The notes below the pieces were generated by a model. It did no database searches. It was not told where the DNA came from and saw only the letters and a list, made by a program, of their open reading frames with translations. A DNA stretch of 64,000 nt from Saccharothrix deserti (GTDB taxonomy: Bacteria > Actinomycetota > Actinomycetes > Mycobacteriales > Pseudonocardiaceae), in NCBI RefSeq assembly GCF_009769385.1, contig NZ_VKAB01000023.1, positions 124,001 through 188,000 on the forward strand, read 5' to 3'. The position numbers were made by a program, and so were the translations under genes. The stretch's first letter is position 1. Every line of letters starts with the position of its first letter. This document shows positions 25,262-33,387 of this stretch, one piece after another.

Positions 25262-26325
25262 GCCGGCAACCGAACGAGCACCTGGAACCCGGGCTGATCA
25301 GGACGCGGACCGGCGCTCGCCGTGCCACCGCACGCGACAGCGCGCTCCTGGACGCCGATCAGCCCGTGCCCACCACCCGCCGGTGAACCGCCCCGACCGT
25401 CGTCGGTGATGCTGATCATGAGCGAATCGTCCCGCCAATCGAGTCGGACGTCGGCACGCGCGGCTCCCGCGTGCTTGACGACGTTGGTCAGTGCTTCCTG
25501 CGTGATGCGATATGCGGCGACGGCGACGTCCGGCCGCAACGCCAGCGGCTCACCGGTGCTCGTGAACCCGACGTCCACCCCCGCGTTGCGCACCTGGTCA
25601 CCCAACGCGGGCAAGTCGTCGATCGTCGGCTGCGGCGCACGAGGTCCGTCATCGCTCTTCAACACCGCGAGGATGCCCCGCAGCTGCACCATCGCGTCAC
25701 GCCCCGCCGCCGCGATGGCGTCGAACGCGGCTTCGGCCCGCGCCGGATCGGCCCGCAACACCACCGGCCCGGCCTCCGCCTGCACGACCATCACGCTCAC
25801 CGCGTGGGACAGGATGTCGTGCATGTCCCGCGCGATCCGGGCCCGTTCCCGTTCGGCGGCCCGTTCGGCTTCGACCTGCCGTTCGTGCTCCAGCCGCGCG
25901 GCACGCTCCTCGGACGCGGCGGTCGCCCGACCCAACCCGTAGGCGGCGGCGAACAGCACCACCGTCCGCAACGCCGTCTCCGGCCCGACCAGCAACAACG
26001 TGCCGCCGACCGACACGACCAGCGCCACCACCCGCGCCCGACGCCCCGAGTGGGCGGCAACCGCGTGCATCGCCACGATCCCGCCGTACCAGACCGGTTG
26101 CGCGGGCGAGTCCCCGCCGAAGTCGTAGAGCCCGGTCGCGACGAGACTGGCGAACAGCGCGGCCAACGGCGCCTCGCGACGCCACAGCAGCGGCACGGCC
26201 GACGCGATCACGACCGCGTAGCCCCACCAGTGGTAGTCCTCGCCCCGAGTCAGGAACGGCCACAGCTGCACCGCCGCGACCAGCACCGGAAGGCCCCACC
26301 GGATCAACACCGCGCGGATCGGCAC
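25258..26325 (-). CDS. Sensor histidine kinase (HisKA_3)
   Basis: The 355-residue kinase has about four to five N-terminal membrane helices (to about residue 130) and no large extracytoplasmic domain. A dimerisation helix carries the phospho-His near residue 168 (RIARDMHDILSH). The HATPase region contains NVVKHAG and DDGRGGSPAGGGHGLIG. It is the NarL-linked (DesK/LiaS-like) class that often senses membrane stress. The GTG at 26325 has AAGGTGG a few bases upstream; earlier GTGs are possible. It overlaps the regulator gene and follows a membrane protein by 29 bases. Confidence 0.9.
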   Translation of the reverse strand: MPIRAVLIRWGLPVLVAAVQLWPFLTRGEDYHWWGYAVVIASAVPLLWRREAPLAALFASLVATGLYDFGGDSPAQPVWYGGIVAMHAVAAHSGRRARVVALVVSVGGTLLLVGPETALRTVVLFAAAYGLGRATAASEERAARLEHERQVEAERAAERERARIARDMHDILSHAVSVMVVQAEAGPVVLRADPARAEAAFDAIAAAGRDAMVQLRGILAVLKSDDGPRAPQPTIDDLPALGDQVRNAGVDVGFTSTGEPLALRPDVAVAAYRITQEALTNVVKHAGAARADVRLDWRDDSLMISITDDGRGGSPAGGGHGLIGVQERAVACGGTASAGPRPDQPGFQVLVRLPA

Positions 26326-26354
26326 GGGAACCACCTTGAACACGAGGAGGAGTC

Positions 26355-26924
26355 TCACACGAGGGCGGGCGCGCGGGTGGTGCGGGCGAGCGGCAGGAAC
26401 GACACGAGCAGCAGTACCGCGCCGAGCGGGATGAGGTCCTTGTCGACGAACGGCATCGCGAGGTCGGCCAACACGAGCACCGGCGTCCACACCCGCGCGT
26501 GGCGGTGCAGGGCGAGCTGCACGACCAGCACCAACTGTCCGATGTAGAACAGGTACGGGCCGAGGTCGTAGAACGCGAGCGACACCCCGGGCAGGCTGCG
26601 GACGTCCTGGCTGATCGCCGCCATCTCCGCGTGGTCACCGGCGAGGAAGCCCGCCACGACGTCCACCGAGAACTGCCCGAACAACGCCAACGCACCCAGC
26701 GTGGCGATCAGGGCGGTGACCCGCGCTCGCGGACCGATCATCTCCCGCATCTGCCCGAAGATCGCGACGAACAGGGCCAGCGCGCCCATGAACGCCAAGT
26801 GGCCGGTAGTCCACGCGGGGCCAGGCCCCTTCACCCCGTCGAAGCCGTCGATGATCCGGACGACCCCGTAGACCAGCACGAGCAACGGTGCGGCGATGAA
26901 CGCGGGGCGCTTGACTGTTCTCAT
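26355..26924 (-). CDS. Membrane protein, first gene of the two-component operon
   Basis: A 189-residue protein with six or so hydrophobic segments and short loops. One loop is conserved-looking (AGDHAEMAAISQDVRSLPG). I do not recognise the family. It starts MRTVKRPAFIAAPLLVL with an only weak ribosome site (GCAGGA). It lies 29 bases upstream of the sensor kinase in the same direction, so it may be the stress or ligand input for that kinase, whose own sensing part is minimal. This role is inference from position. Confidence 0.75.
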   Translation of the reverse strand: MRTVKRPAFIAAPLLVLVYGVVRIIDGFDGVKGPGPAWTTGHLAFMGALALFVAIFGQMREMIGPRARVTALIATLGALALFGQFSVDVVAGFLAGDHAEMAAISQDVRSLPGVSLAFYDLGPYLFYIGQLVLVVQLALHRHARVWTPVLVLADLAMPFVDKDLIPLGAVLLLVSFLPLARTTRAPALV

Positions 26925-26990
26925 GCCGCAAATCCTGCGGATTCCGCCGCCGGAACTGATCGCTCGCACGAGCGGTCTTCCGCCTCCCTC

Positions 26991-27890
26991 TCAAGAGTGA
27001 GAAGCGAGGTAAGCAGTCGTGGACGTCTCCAATGCGGCAACACACGCGGCAACAGCCGGATGGCCGTCCGCGCCCCGCCGGTAGGCGATGCGAGTGCGCC
27101 GGTGGACGCCGAGCCGAACCAGCCGGACGTCCGCAGGCGGGTGCGTGGCGCCGAGTTCCGGTACCAGCGCCACACCCTGCCCGGCGGCGACCAGCGCGAG
27201 CACGGCCGTGAAGTCGTCGGCGTGGTGACGCACCTGAGGCGTGAAGCCGGACGCCTGGCAGACCCGCATCGCCACGGTGTGGCAGAGCGTTCCAGGACTC
27301 CCGACGATCCACGCCGCCTGCCGTGCACCCTCGATCGGATCGCCTGCGTCGTCCCACCCGCCTGGCACCGCGAGGAACACCGTCTCGTCCAACAGCCGCA
27401 CCGAATCCACGCCGGGATCGGGCTCGACCGGCGCGATGTCGTAGTCGTGCCACAACGCCACGTCCAGCCGACGGTCCCGCAGCGCGTCGGGCATGTCGAC
27501 CGGATCCAGCTCGGTGACCATGAGGTCGAGCGCCGGGTGATCGCGCCCCAACGCGACCAGCGCCGCCGGCAACAACGTCGGCACCGCGCTGGGGAACGCC
27601 CCGATCCGCACCGTCCCGGACAACCCGCTCCGTGCGGCGGCCAACGTGGCCGTCGCGGCTTCCAAGGCGGCCAGGATCGTCTCGGCGTGCTGGACGAGTG
27701 CCGTGCCGGCCGGCGTGAGGCTGACACTCCGGCCGGTGTGCTCCAGCAGCGGAACTCCGGCCTCCCGTTGCAGGGCCGCGAGTTGCTGGGACACCGCCGA
27801 CGGCGTGTAGGCGTGGGCCTGCGCAACCGCCGCGATGGTGCCCAGGTGTGCCAGGTCCCGCAGCAGCCGCAGGCGTCGAACGTCGAGCAT
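26991..27890 (-). CDS. LysR-family transcriptional regulator
   Basis: The 299-residue protein has the LysR N-terminal HTH (LRLLRDLAHLGTIAAVAQAH, YTPSAVSQQLAALQREAGVP) and a periplasmic-binding-protein-like effector domain. It is divergent from a dihydrodipicolinate-synthase-family gene with only 71 bases between start codons, so that gene is its probable target. A long interrupted inverted repeat lies in the gap. Length and layout are canonical; the inducer is unknown. Confidence 0.93.
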   Translation of the reverse strand: MLDVRRLRLLRDLAHLGTIAAVAQAHAYTPSAVSQQLAALQREAGVPLLEHTGRSVSLTPAGTALVQHAETILAALEAATATLAAARSGLSGTVRIGAFPSAVPTLLPAALVALGRDHPALDLMVTELDPVDMPDALRDRRLDVALWHDYDIAPVEPDPGVDSVRLLDETVFLAVPGGWDDAGDPIEGARQAAWIVGSPGTLCHTVAMRVCQASGFTPQVRHHADDFTAVLALVAAGQGVALVPELGATHPPADVRLVRLGVHRRTRIAYRRGADGHPAVAACVAALETSTTAYLASHS

Positions 27891-27927
27891 CAGTTCAGCT
27901 TACGGTTCTGTTGAGAAACGTGAACTG
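27891..27927. promoter_or_regulatory. Probable LysR operator in the divergent promoter
   Basis: CAGTTCA (27891-27897) and TGAACTG (27921-27927) form a perfect 7-base inverted repeat separated by 23 bases. It directly abuts the LysR start codon and lies about 35 bases before the divergent gene. The position suits an activator site that also represses lysR. Confidence 0.55.
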
Positions 27928-27961
27928 GTCCTTCACCCTTCGCGCGGGCAAGGTGCGAACC

Positions 27962-28861
27962 ATGACGCTCTCCGGTTTGTACGTCCCGCTGATCACCCCG
28001 TTCGACCGCACCGGCGCCGTAGCCCTGGACGCCCTGGAGTCCCTGGCCCACCAAGTGCTGGAGGCGGGTGCACGCGGTCTCGTGGCACTGGGCACCACCG
28101 CCGAGCCCTCCTCCCTGACCGCAACAGAGCACCGCGAGATCATCGACGTGACCACCCGCGTCGCCCGCGAGCACAACGCGCACCTGTTGGTAGGCGCGAA
28201 CACCCCACAGGCCCTGCACGCGTTGACCGACCACCCGGAGGTCGTGGCAGCGCTGACCGTGGTGCCACCGTTCGTCCGCCCAGGCGAGGAGGGCGTGCTC
28301 GCCCACTTCACCCGCCTGGCCGCCGACAGCCCGGTCCCGCTGGTCGCATACGACATCCCACACCGAACCGGCCAGTACCTGTCCGCAGCCACCCTGCACC
28401 GCCTGGCCGCCATTCCCGGCGTCTTGGGCCTGAAGTACGCACCCGGCGGGATCAACGCCGACACCATCGCCCTCTTCGCCGATCAGCCGTCCGACCTGGC
28501 GATCCTCGGCGGCGACGACGCGTTCATCTCGCCACTGCTGGCGCTCGGCGCGCACGGCGGCATCCTGGCCGGCTCACACGTCGCCACGACCGAGTTCGCG
28601 CAGTTGATCGACGCCTGGCGCACCGGCGACACCACCACCGCGCGCCCGTTGGGCAACCGACTAGGCGTCCTGGCAACCGCCCTGTTCGCCGAACCGAACC
28701 CCACCGTGATCAAGGCCGTCCTGCACGCCCAAGGCCGAATCCCCACCCCGGACGTCCGCCTACCACTCCTGCCCGCTCACCCCACCAGCACCGAGACCGC
28801 ACTCCACGCCCTCGACACCGTCACCTCTGCCGCACGCCCGCTCGCCACACAGCGTGGGTGA
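27962..28861 (+). CDS. Dihydrodipicolinate synthase / N-acetylneuraminate lyase family aldolase
   Basis: A 299-residue class I aldolase of the DapA/NanA family. The Schiff-base lysine is Lys158 (VLGLKYAPGG) and the catalytic tyrosine Tyr130 (VPLVAYDIPHRTG), matching the usual spacing. The GTTGE-type motif reads GTTAEPSSLT, so the canonical Gly-Glu pair has become Ala-Glu. It probably acts on a 2-keto acid in catabolism rather than in lysine synthesis, given its LysR control. Its last 41 bases overlap the 3' end of hutI on the other strand. Exact substrate unknown. Confidence 0.88.
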   Translation: MTLSGLYVPLITPFDRTGAVALDALESLAHQVLEAGARGLVALGTTAEPSSLTATEHREIIDVTTRVAREHNAHLLVGANTPQALHALTDHPEVVAALTVVPPFVRPGEEGVLAHFTRLAADSPVPLVAYDIPHRTGQYLSAATLHRLAAIPGVLGLKYAPGGINADTIALFADQPSDLAILGGDDAFISPLLALGAHGGILAGSHVATTEFAQLIDAWRTGDTTTARPLGNRLGVLATALFAEPNPTVIKAVLHAQGRIPTPDVRLPLLPAHPTSTETALHALDTVTSAARPLATQRG

Positions 28862-29969
28862 GCGGCACGCCCGGCCGATACGCCAGGTGGGTCGTCGAAG
28901 GCGCGTCAAGCACGTGGATGTCCGCCCGTGCACCCGGTGACAGGTGGCCGACATCGCTGCGGCGCAACGCTTTCGCGCCGTTCAAGGTGGCTGCCGTGAC
29001 GGCTTCCTCGATGGTCATGCGCATCTGAAGCACGGCTGTGGTGATGCAGTAGGCCATCGACGTCGTGTAGGAGCTGCCCGGATTGCAGTTGCTGGCCAAG
29101 GCGACCGTCACACCGGCGTCCAGGAGTCGACGGGCAGGCGGCAGCGATTGGCGGGTCGACAGGTCGCACGCCGGTAGCAGGGTGGCAACGGTGGACGAGT
29201 TGGCCAACGCGTCGACATCTGCGGCGGACAGGTACGTGCAGTGGTCGACGCTCGCCGCGCCCAGCTCCACCGCGAGCCGAACGCCCGGTCCTTCGCCCAA
29301 CTGGTTGCCGTGCACCCGCAAGCCCAGCCCCTTGGCCCGAGCGGCTTCGAGGACGGCACGCGACTGGTCCTCGTCGAACGCCCCCTGCTCGCAGAACACG
29401 TCCGCCCACCGCACGTGCGGAGCCACCGCGTCGAGCATCGGGCCGGTCGCCAAAGCCACGTACGTGTCCGGATCAGCACCCGGCGGCACGAGATGCGCGC
29501 CGAGGAAGGTCACTTCGTCGACGTGTTGAGCAGCGATCCGCGCAGACCGAAGCTCGTCCTCGACCGTCAACCCGTAGCCGGTCTTGGTCTCAAGCGTCGT
29601 GGTGCCCTGTGCGACGGCTTCCGCGACGTGACGTCGCAGATTGTCTGCAATATCCGCGTCCGAGGCGGCACGGGTGGCGTTGACGGTCACCGCAATACCG
29701 CCTGCTGTATACGGTCGACCGGCCATGCGCGCTTCGAACTCGGTGGTGCGATCGCCCGCGAAGAGCAGGTGCGTGTGGCTGTCCACCCAACCGGGGAGGA
29801 CGGCCCGCCCCTCCACGTCGATCCGCGAATCGGCAACCGGCGCGGACGACGCCGGACCGACCCACTCGACCCGACCGTCGGTGAAGACGAGCGCGGCATC
29901 GGTGAGGCGACCGAGTTCCGGATCGTTGGTGGTCAACTCACCGATGCCGGTGATGAGCGTGCTGATCAT
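28821..29969 (-). CDS. hutI: Imidazolonepropionase
   Basis: The 382-residue metal-dependent amidohydrolase opens imidazolone-5-propionate to N-formiminoglutamate, step three of histidine degradation. The HxH metal site is in DSHTHLLFAGDR; further motifs are TTTLETKTGYGL, FLGAHLVP, DVFCEQGAF, LRVHGNQLG and ALASNCNPGSS. It is the last gene of the hut operon. It has no ribosome site of its own: its ATG overlaps the DUF397 stop (ATGA), so translation depends on the inserted regulator pair upstream. The 3' end overlaps the convergent aldolase gene by 41 bases. Confidence 0.95.
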   Translation of the reverse strand: MISTLITGIGELTTNDPELGRLTDAALVFTDGRVEWVGPASSAPVADSRIDVEGRAVLPGWVDSHTHLLFAGDRTTEFEARMAGRPYTAGGIAVTVNATRAASDADIADNLRRHVAEAVAQGTTTLETKTGYGLTVEDELRSARIAAQHVDEVTFLGAHLVPPGADPDTYVALATGPMLDAVAPHVRWADVFCEQGAFDEDQSRAVLEAARAKGLGLRVHGNQLGEGPGVRLAVELGAASVDHCTYLSAADVDALANSSTVATLLPACDLSTRQSLPPARRLLDAGVTVALASNCNPGSSYTTSMAYCITTAVLQMRMTIEEAVTAATLNGAKALRRSDVGHLSPGARADIHVLDAPSTTHLAYRPGVPLTHAVWRAGVRQR

Positions 29970-30166
29970 GGGTTAAGGAAGCGCTGCCAGGCGTCGGCTG
30001 GGAAGGTCAGCAGGCCCTCAGCGGGGTTCTTCGAGTCCCGAACCGCCACCGCAGGAGCGAAGAAGGCGACTTCGACGCAATTGTCCTGGCCGCCAGCCCC
30101 GCTGCGGCTGCTCTTCCGCCACACCGCGTCGGTGAAGTTCCCGGTAGGCAACAGACCGCCCCTCAT
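29966..30166 (-). CDS. DUF397 protein
   Basis: A 66-residue protein with the complete DUF397 signature: AVWRKSSRSGAGGQDNCVEV, then VAVRDSKNP and TFPADAWQRFL. DUF397 proteins are partners of XRE/DUF5753 regulators in actinomycetes and some can act as toxin-like or anti-regulator components. Its ATG overlaps the stop of the broken XRE gene, and its stop overlaps the hutI ATG. The region is slightly less GC-rich than its surroundings, in keeping with insertion of a mobile regulator pair. Confidence 0.9.
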   Translation of the reverse strand: MRGGLLPTGNFTDAVWRKSSRSGAGGQDNCVEVAFFAPAVAVRDSKNPAEGLLTFPADAWQRFLNP

Positions 30167-30892
30167 TCGTACTCGGCGATGATCTGCTCGATCAAGACGA
30201 CCGAGTCCTCCGGACTGAGCGCTCGGTCAAGCAGGTGGTCGAACAGAATCCTAGCCCGCCACACCCCACTGGGTTCCTCGATGTGGATGGACCCGATGGC
30301 GTACCCCACGTACAACATGGTCCGGTCTTCGGGGTCCGGGAAATCCAGCAGCGTGAAGGCACCACCTTGCCCACCGTGCGCACCGATGCTCTGCGGACTC
30401 ATCGATCAAAGCGACCAGGTGCAATGGCTCCGCATCGTCGGTGAGGCGGCGCTGCCGGATCAGTCTGACCTGGATTTCGGTGCCTTGTTCGACCCGCTTC
30501 AAGGCACCCGACGCGAAGATCGCCTTCATGTACGGCTGGGTTTGCAGCAGGCCGGGTATGTAGATGAGCGCTAGTTCGTTGATCTCTTTGGCTTCGGTCT
30601 CCAGGTCCACATAACCCATGGCGCGCATCCCGAACTTCATCCACAACCGGGGCTTCAGGGCATCGCGCACCTGGTCGAGCAGGTCGGGGTCGTACTGGTC
30701 GTAGACGTCCATCATCGATCGGGCGAGGTGGACATCGACCTTGGTCTCACCAGCCTCTAGCCGGTAGAGGCTGTTGCGGTGCTTGTCGAGCGCGACGGCG
30801 GCGTCCTCGATGGTCATGCCGGCCGCCTCCCGCATCCGGCGCAAGCGGCGGGCCAACTTCCTGCGGCGAAAGGTCGGGCGTGGTGGGGGCAT
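30163..30892 (-). pseudogene. XRE/DUF5753 regulator disrupted by an internal deletion with frameshift
   Basis: The 5' part reads as an XRE helix-turn-helix protein (KLARRLRRMREAAGMTIEDA, LDKHRNSLYRLEAGETKVDV) running into a DUF5753 domain (EINELALIYIPGLLQTQPYM, RQRRLT, LHLVALIDES). At about 30400 the frame changes. The expected DUF5753 C-terminus continues in another frame (SIGAHGGQGGAFTLLDFPDP to IIAEYE). Comparison with the normal architecture indicates that about 30 residues between the ...IDES and IGAHGGQGG blocks are missing. As it stands the upstream frame yields a 213-residue protein with a scrambled tail. A 79-residue ATG-started piece (30402-30163) could be made separately. Confidence 0.8.
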
Positions 30893-30943
30893 GTGGCCAT
30901 GATCCTGAACGGGAGTGCGAAGAGTGGGAATCTCACCGCCCGA

Positions 30944-32212
30944 TCAGGTGACAACGTCCGTCAGCAGCCGCGCGACGTCACCCAACTGCTCGTGCACGCC
31001 GTCACGTGCCACGACCTTCCCGCCGACCACGACAGTAGCCACGTCCGACGCCGTCGCGGCCAGGACCACCTGCTCGGGCGCAGCCCCCGCGGTCCGCACC
31101 GAATTCACCCGAACGGCGACGAGGTCAGCCGGTGCGCCCACCTCGATCCGACCGGCCTCCGGCCACCCGATGGAGGCGTGATTCGTCAGCGCGGCAACGA
31201 GTTCGTCCGGCGTGAAGCGCCCACGCTGCCCGGAACGCAACCGCTCGTTGTGCTCCAGAGCGCGCGCCTCCACCAACGGATCGATCACCGCGTGCTGGTC
31301 GCTCCCCAACGACAACGGCACCCCGGCGTCCGCCAACTCCCGCGCCGGACCGATCCCGTCCGCCAGGTCCGCCTCCGTCGTCGGGCAGAAGCACACCCCG
31401 GTCCGCGTCGAACCCAGAAGAGCGATGTCCTTTGCAGACAAGTGCGTCCCGTGCACGGCCGTCGTCCGCGGCGTCAGGGCACCGGCTTCGGCGAGCAACT
31501 CCGTCGGAGTCATCCCGTACGACTCCAGGCACGCCTCGTTCTCGGCGGGTTGCTCCGACAGGTGTACGTGCAGCGGCCGTTCGGGGAACGCGCCCGCTAC
31601 CAGCGACAACGTTTCACGTGGCACAGCGCGCACCGAGTGGATCGCCGCGCCGATCTTGGTGTTCTCGTCATCGCGCAGCTCAGCGACCCTGTCGAGCCAC
31701 CTGTCCCCGGTCCCGTCGGAGAACCGCTCCTGCACACCCCGCACAGGTTCACCTATCCCACCCGCCAGATAGCAAGCGTCCAACAGGGTGAGCCTGATCC
31801 CGGCGTCACGAGCGGCCTGCCGCAAGGCCTCCGCCATCTCGTTCCCACCGTTGTGCAGGTAGTGGAACTCCCCCACCGCCGTCACCCCGGCCACGGCCAT
31901 CTCCGCGTACACGGCCCTGGCCAGCCTCAGGTACGAGTCGGGCGTCAGCCGCTCCGCCACCGCGTACATCCGGTCGCGCCACGTCCAGAACGTCCCGCCG
32001 TCCCCGTGCGTGCGTCCGCGCAACGCCCGGTGGAACGCGTGCGAGTGCGCGTTGGCGAAACCGGGGAACACCAGGCCGTAGAGCCGTTCCACCGCCAGCG
32101 GGATGGTGTTCACAGTGGACACCGACGTGATGACGCCCTTGTCCACCCGAACCAGCACCCGGGACGCGATCCCGCCCGGCAACCACGCCCGCTCGCACCA
32201 GAAGCTCTTCAT
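30944..32212 (-). CDS. hutF: Formimidoylglutamate deiminase
   Basis: A 422-residue amidohydrolase converting N-formimino-L-glutamate to N-formylglutamate and ammonia. It contains the HxH site NAHSHAFHRALRGR, MAVAGVTAVGEFHYLHNGG, LHVHLSEQPAENEAC and LGSDQHAVIDPLVEARALEH. The start ATG overlaps the stop of the M20 hydrolase gene (ATGA). An in-frame opening extends well upstream but lies inside that gene. It forms part of the hutH-hutU-M20-hutF run; the broken XRE gene begins 51 bases downstream. Confidence 0.93.
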   Translation of the reverse strand: MKSFWCERAWLPGGIASRVLVRVDKGVITSVSTVNTIPLAVERLYGLVFPGFANAHSHAFHRALRGRTHGDGGTFWTWRDRMYAVAERLTPDSYLRLARAVYAEMAVAGVTAVGEFHYLHNGGNEMAEALRQAARDAGIRLTLLDACYLAGGIGEPVRGVQERFSDGTGDRWLDRVAELRDDENTKIGAAIHSVRAVPRETLSLVAGAFPERPLHVHLSEQPAENEACLESYGMTPTELLAEAGALTPRTTAVHGTHLSAKDIALLGSTRTGVCFCPTTEADLADGIGPARELADAGVPLSLGSDQHAVIDPLVEARALEHNERLRSGQRGRFTPDELVAALTNHASIGWPEAGRIEVGAPADLVAVRVNSVRTAGAAPEQVVLAATASDVATVVVGGKVVARDGVHEQLGDVARLLTDVVT

Positions 32213-33387
32213 CGCGTCAAGTGCTCCAATGTCGTCGCCAGCGCCACCACGCCCGCCGCGCAGTCGTCCGCCTCCGCGAACTCCTCCGGCGCGTGGCTGA
32301 TCCCGGTCGGGTTGCGCACGAACAGCATGGCGGTCGGCACGTGCGCGGCCAGGATCCCGGCGTCGTGACCGGCCCCGGTGGGGAGGGTGGGTGTGTTTTC
32401 GCCGAGGGCACTTCGTATATGAGATATGAGACCGGGGTCGAAGAAAACAGTTCCCCCCCAACTCTCCTCGGCCACCCGCACCTCGCAGCCCTCCTCCGCA
32501 GCCGCCGCACGGGCCGCCGACGTGATCCGGTCGACCACCTCACGGGTGCGCGGCTCGTCGTCGGCCCGCGCGTCAAGCCAGACGTCCACGGACGAGGCGA
32601 TGACGTTGGTGCCGCCGGGGTTCGGCACGATCCGGCCGACGGTGGCTCGGGCGCCGGCGGTGGCGGCACGGCGTGCGGCCAGCACCATCTGCGCGGCGGG
32701 CAGCATCGGGTCGCGGCGGTCCTCGATGAGGGTCGCGCCGGCGTGGTTGCCCTCACCGGTGAACGTGTACCGCCACCGGCCGTGGGCGAGGATCGAACTG
32801 GCGAGGCCGACCGGGACGTCCAGCCCCCGGCCCTGCTCGACGTGCAGCTCGACAAAAGCGCTGATGGACGCCAGCGCCCGGTCGTCGCGGCCCATCCGCA
32901 ACGGGTCGAAGCCGGCGGCGTGGGCGGCCTCGCCGAACGTGATGCCGTCCGCGTCGACCAGCTTGCAGGCGGCTTCCGGGGTGATCGCGCCGGTCATCAG
33001 GCGGGAACCGAGGCAGGCCACGCCGAAGCGCCCGCCCTCCTCCTCCACGAACACGACGATCGCCAGCGGCTTCGACGGGGTGAAACCCTTCGCGCGCAAC
33101 AGGTCCACCGCCTGCAACGCCGAGATCACGCCCAGCGGGCCGTCGAACGCGCCGCCGCCGGGCACCGAGTCGAGGTGGCTGCCGGTGATCACGGCGTCCG
33201 GCCCCGGTCGGCCCCACCAAGCCCAGATGTTGCCGTTGCGGTCGGGGTAGACGTCGAGGCCGCGGCGCTGCGCCTCCTCCACGAACCAGGCGCGGAGTTC
33301 GAGTTCGACGGCGTCGAAACCGTGGCGCGAGTAGCCGCCGCGTCTGGGGTCGCGGCCGACGTCGGCGATGTCCACGAGGTCAGTCAT
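32209..33387 (-). CDS. M20-family amidohydrolase (allantoate/N-carbamoyl amino acid hydrolase type) in the hut operon
   Basis: The 392-residue zinc peptidase-like enzyme resembles allantoate amidohydrolase and N-carbamoyl-L-amino-acid hydrolase. Metal ligands appear in GSHLDSVPGGGAFDGPLGV, VVFVEEEGGRFG, FVELHVEQG and the C-terminal ISHAPEEF. Such a gene regularly sits between hutU and hutF in actinobacteria, and no hutG is visible. It probably hydrolyses N-formylglutamate or a related pathway intermediate; this is inference. Its start overlaps the hutU stop (GTGATG; ATG chosen). A patch near 32400-32460 (codons ATA, TCT, CAT, ACT) is atypically AT-rich. Confidence 0.85.
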   Translation of the reverse strand: MTDLVDIADVGRDPRRGGYSRHGFDAVELELRAWFVEEAQRRGLDVYPDRNGNIWAWWGRPGPDAVITGSHLDSVPGGGAFDGPLGVISALQAVDLLRAKGFTPSKPLAIVVFVEEEGGRFGVACLGSRLMTGAITPEAACKLVDADGITFGEAAHAAGFDPLRMGRDDRALASISAFVELHVEQGRGLDVPVGLASSILAHGRWRYTFTGEGNHAGATLIEDRRDPMLPAAQMVLAARRAATAGARATVGRIVPNPGGTNVIASSVDVWLDARADDEPRTREVVDRITSAARAAAAEEGCEVRVAEESWGGTVFFDPGLISHIRSALGENTPTLPTGAGHDAGILAAHVPTAMLFVRNPTGISHAPEEFAEADDCAAGVVALATTLEHLTR

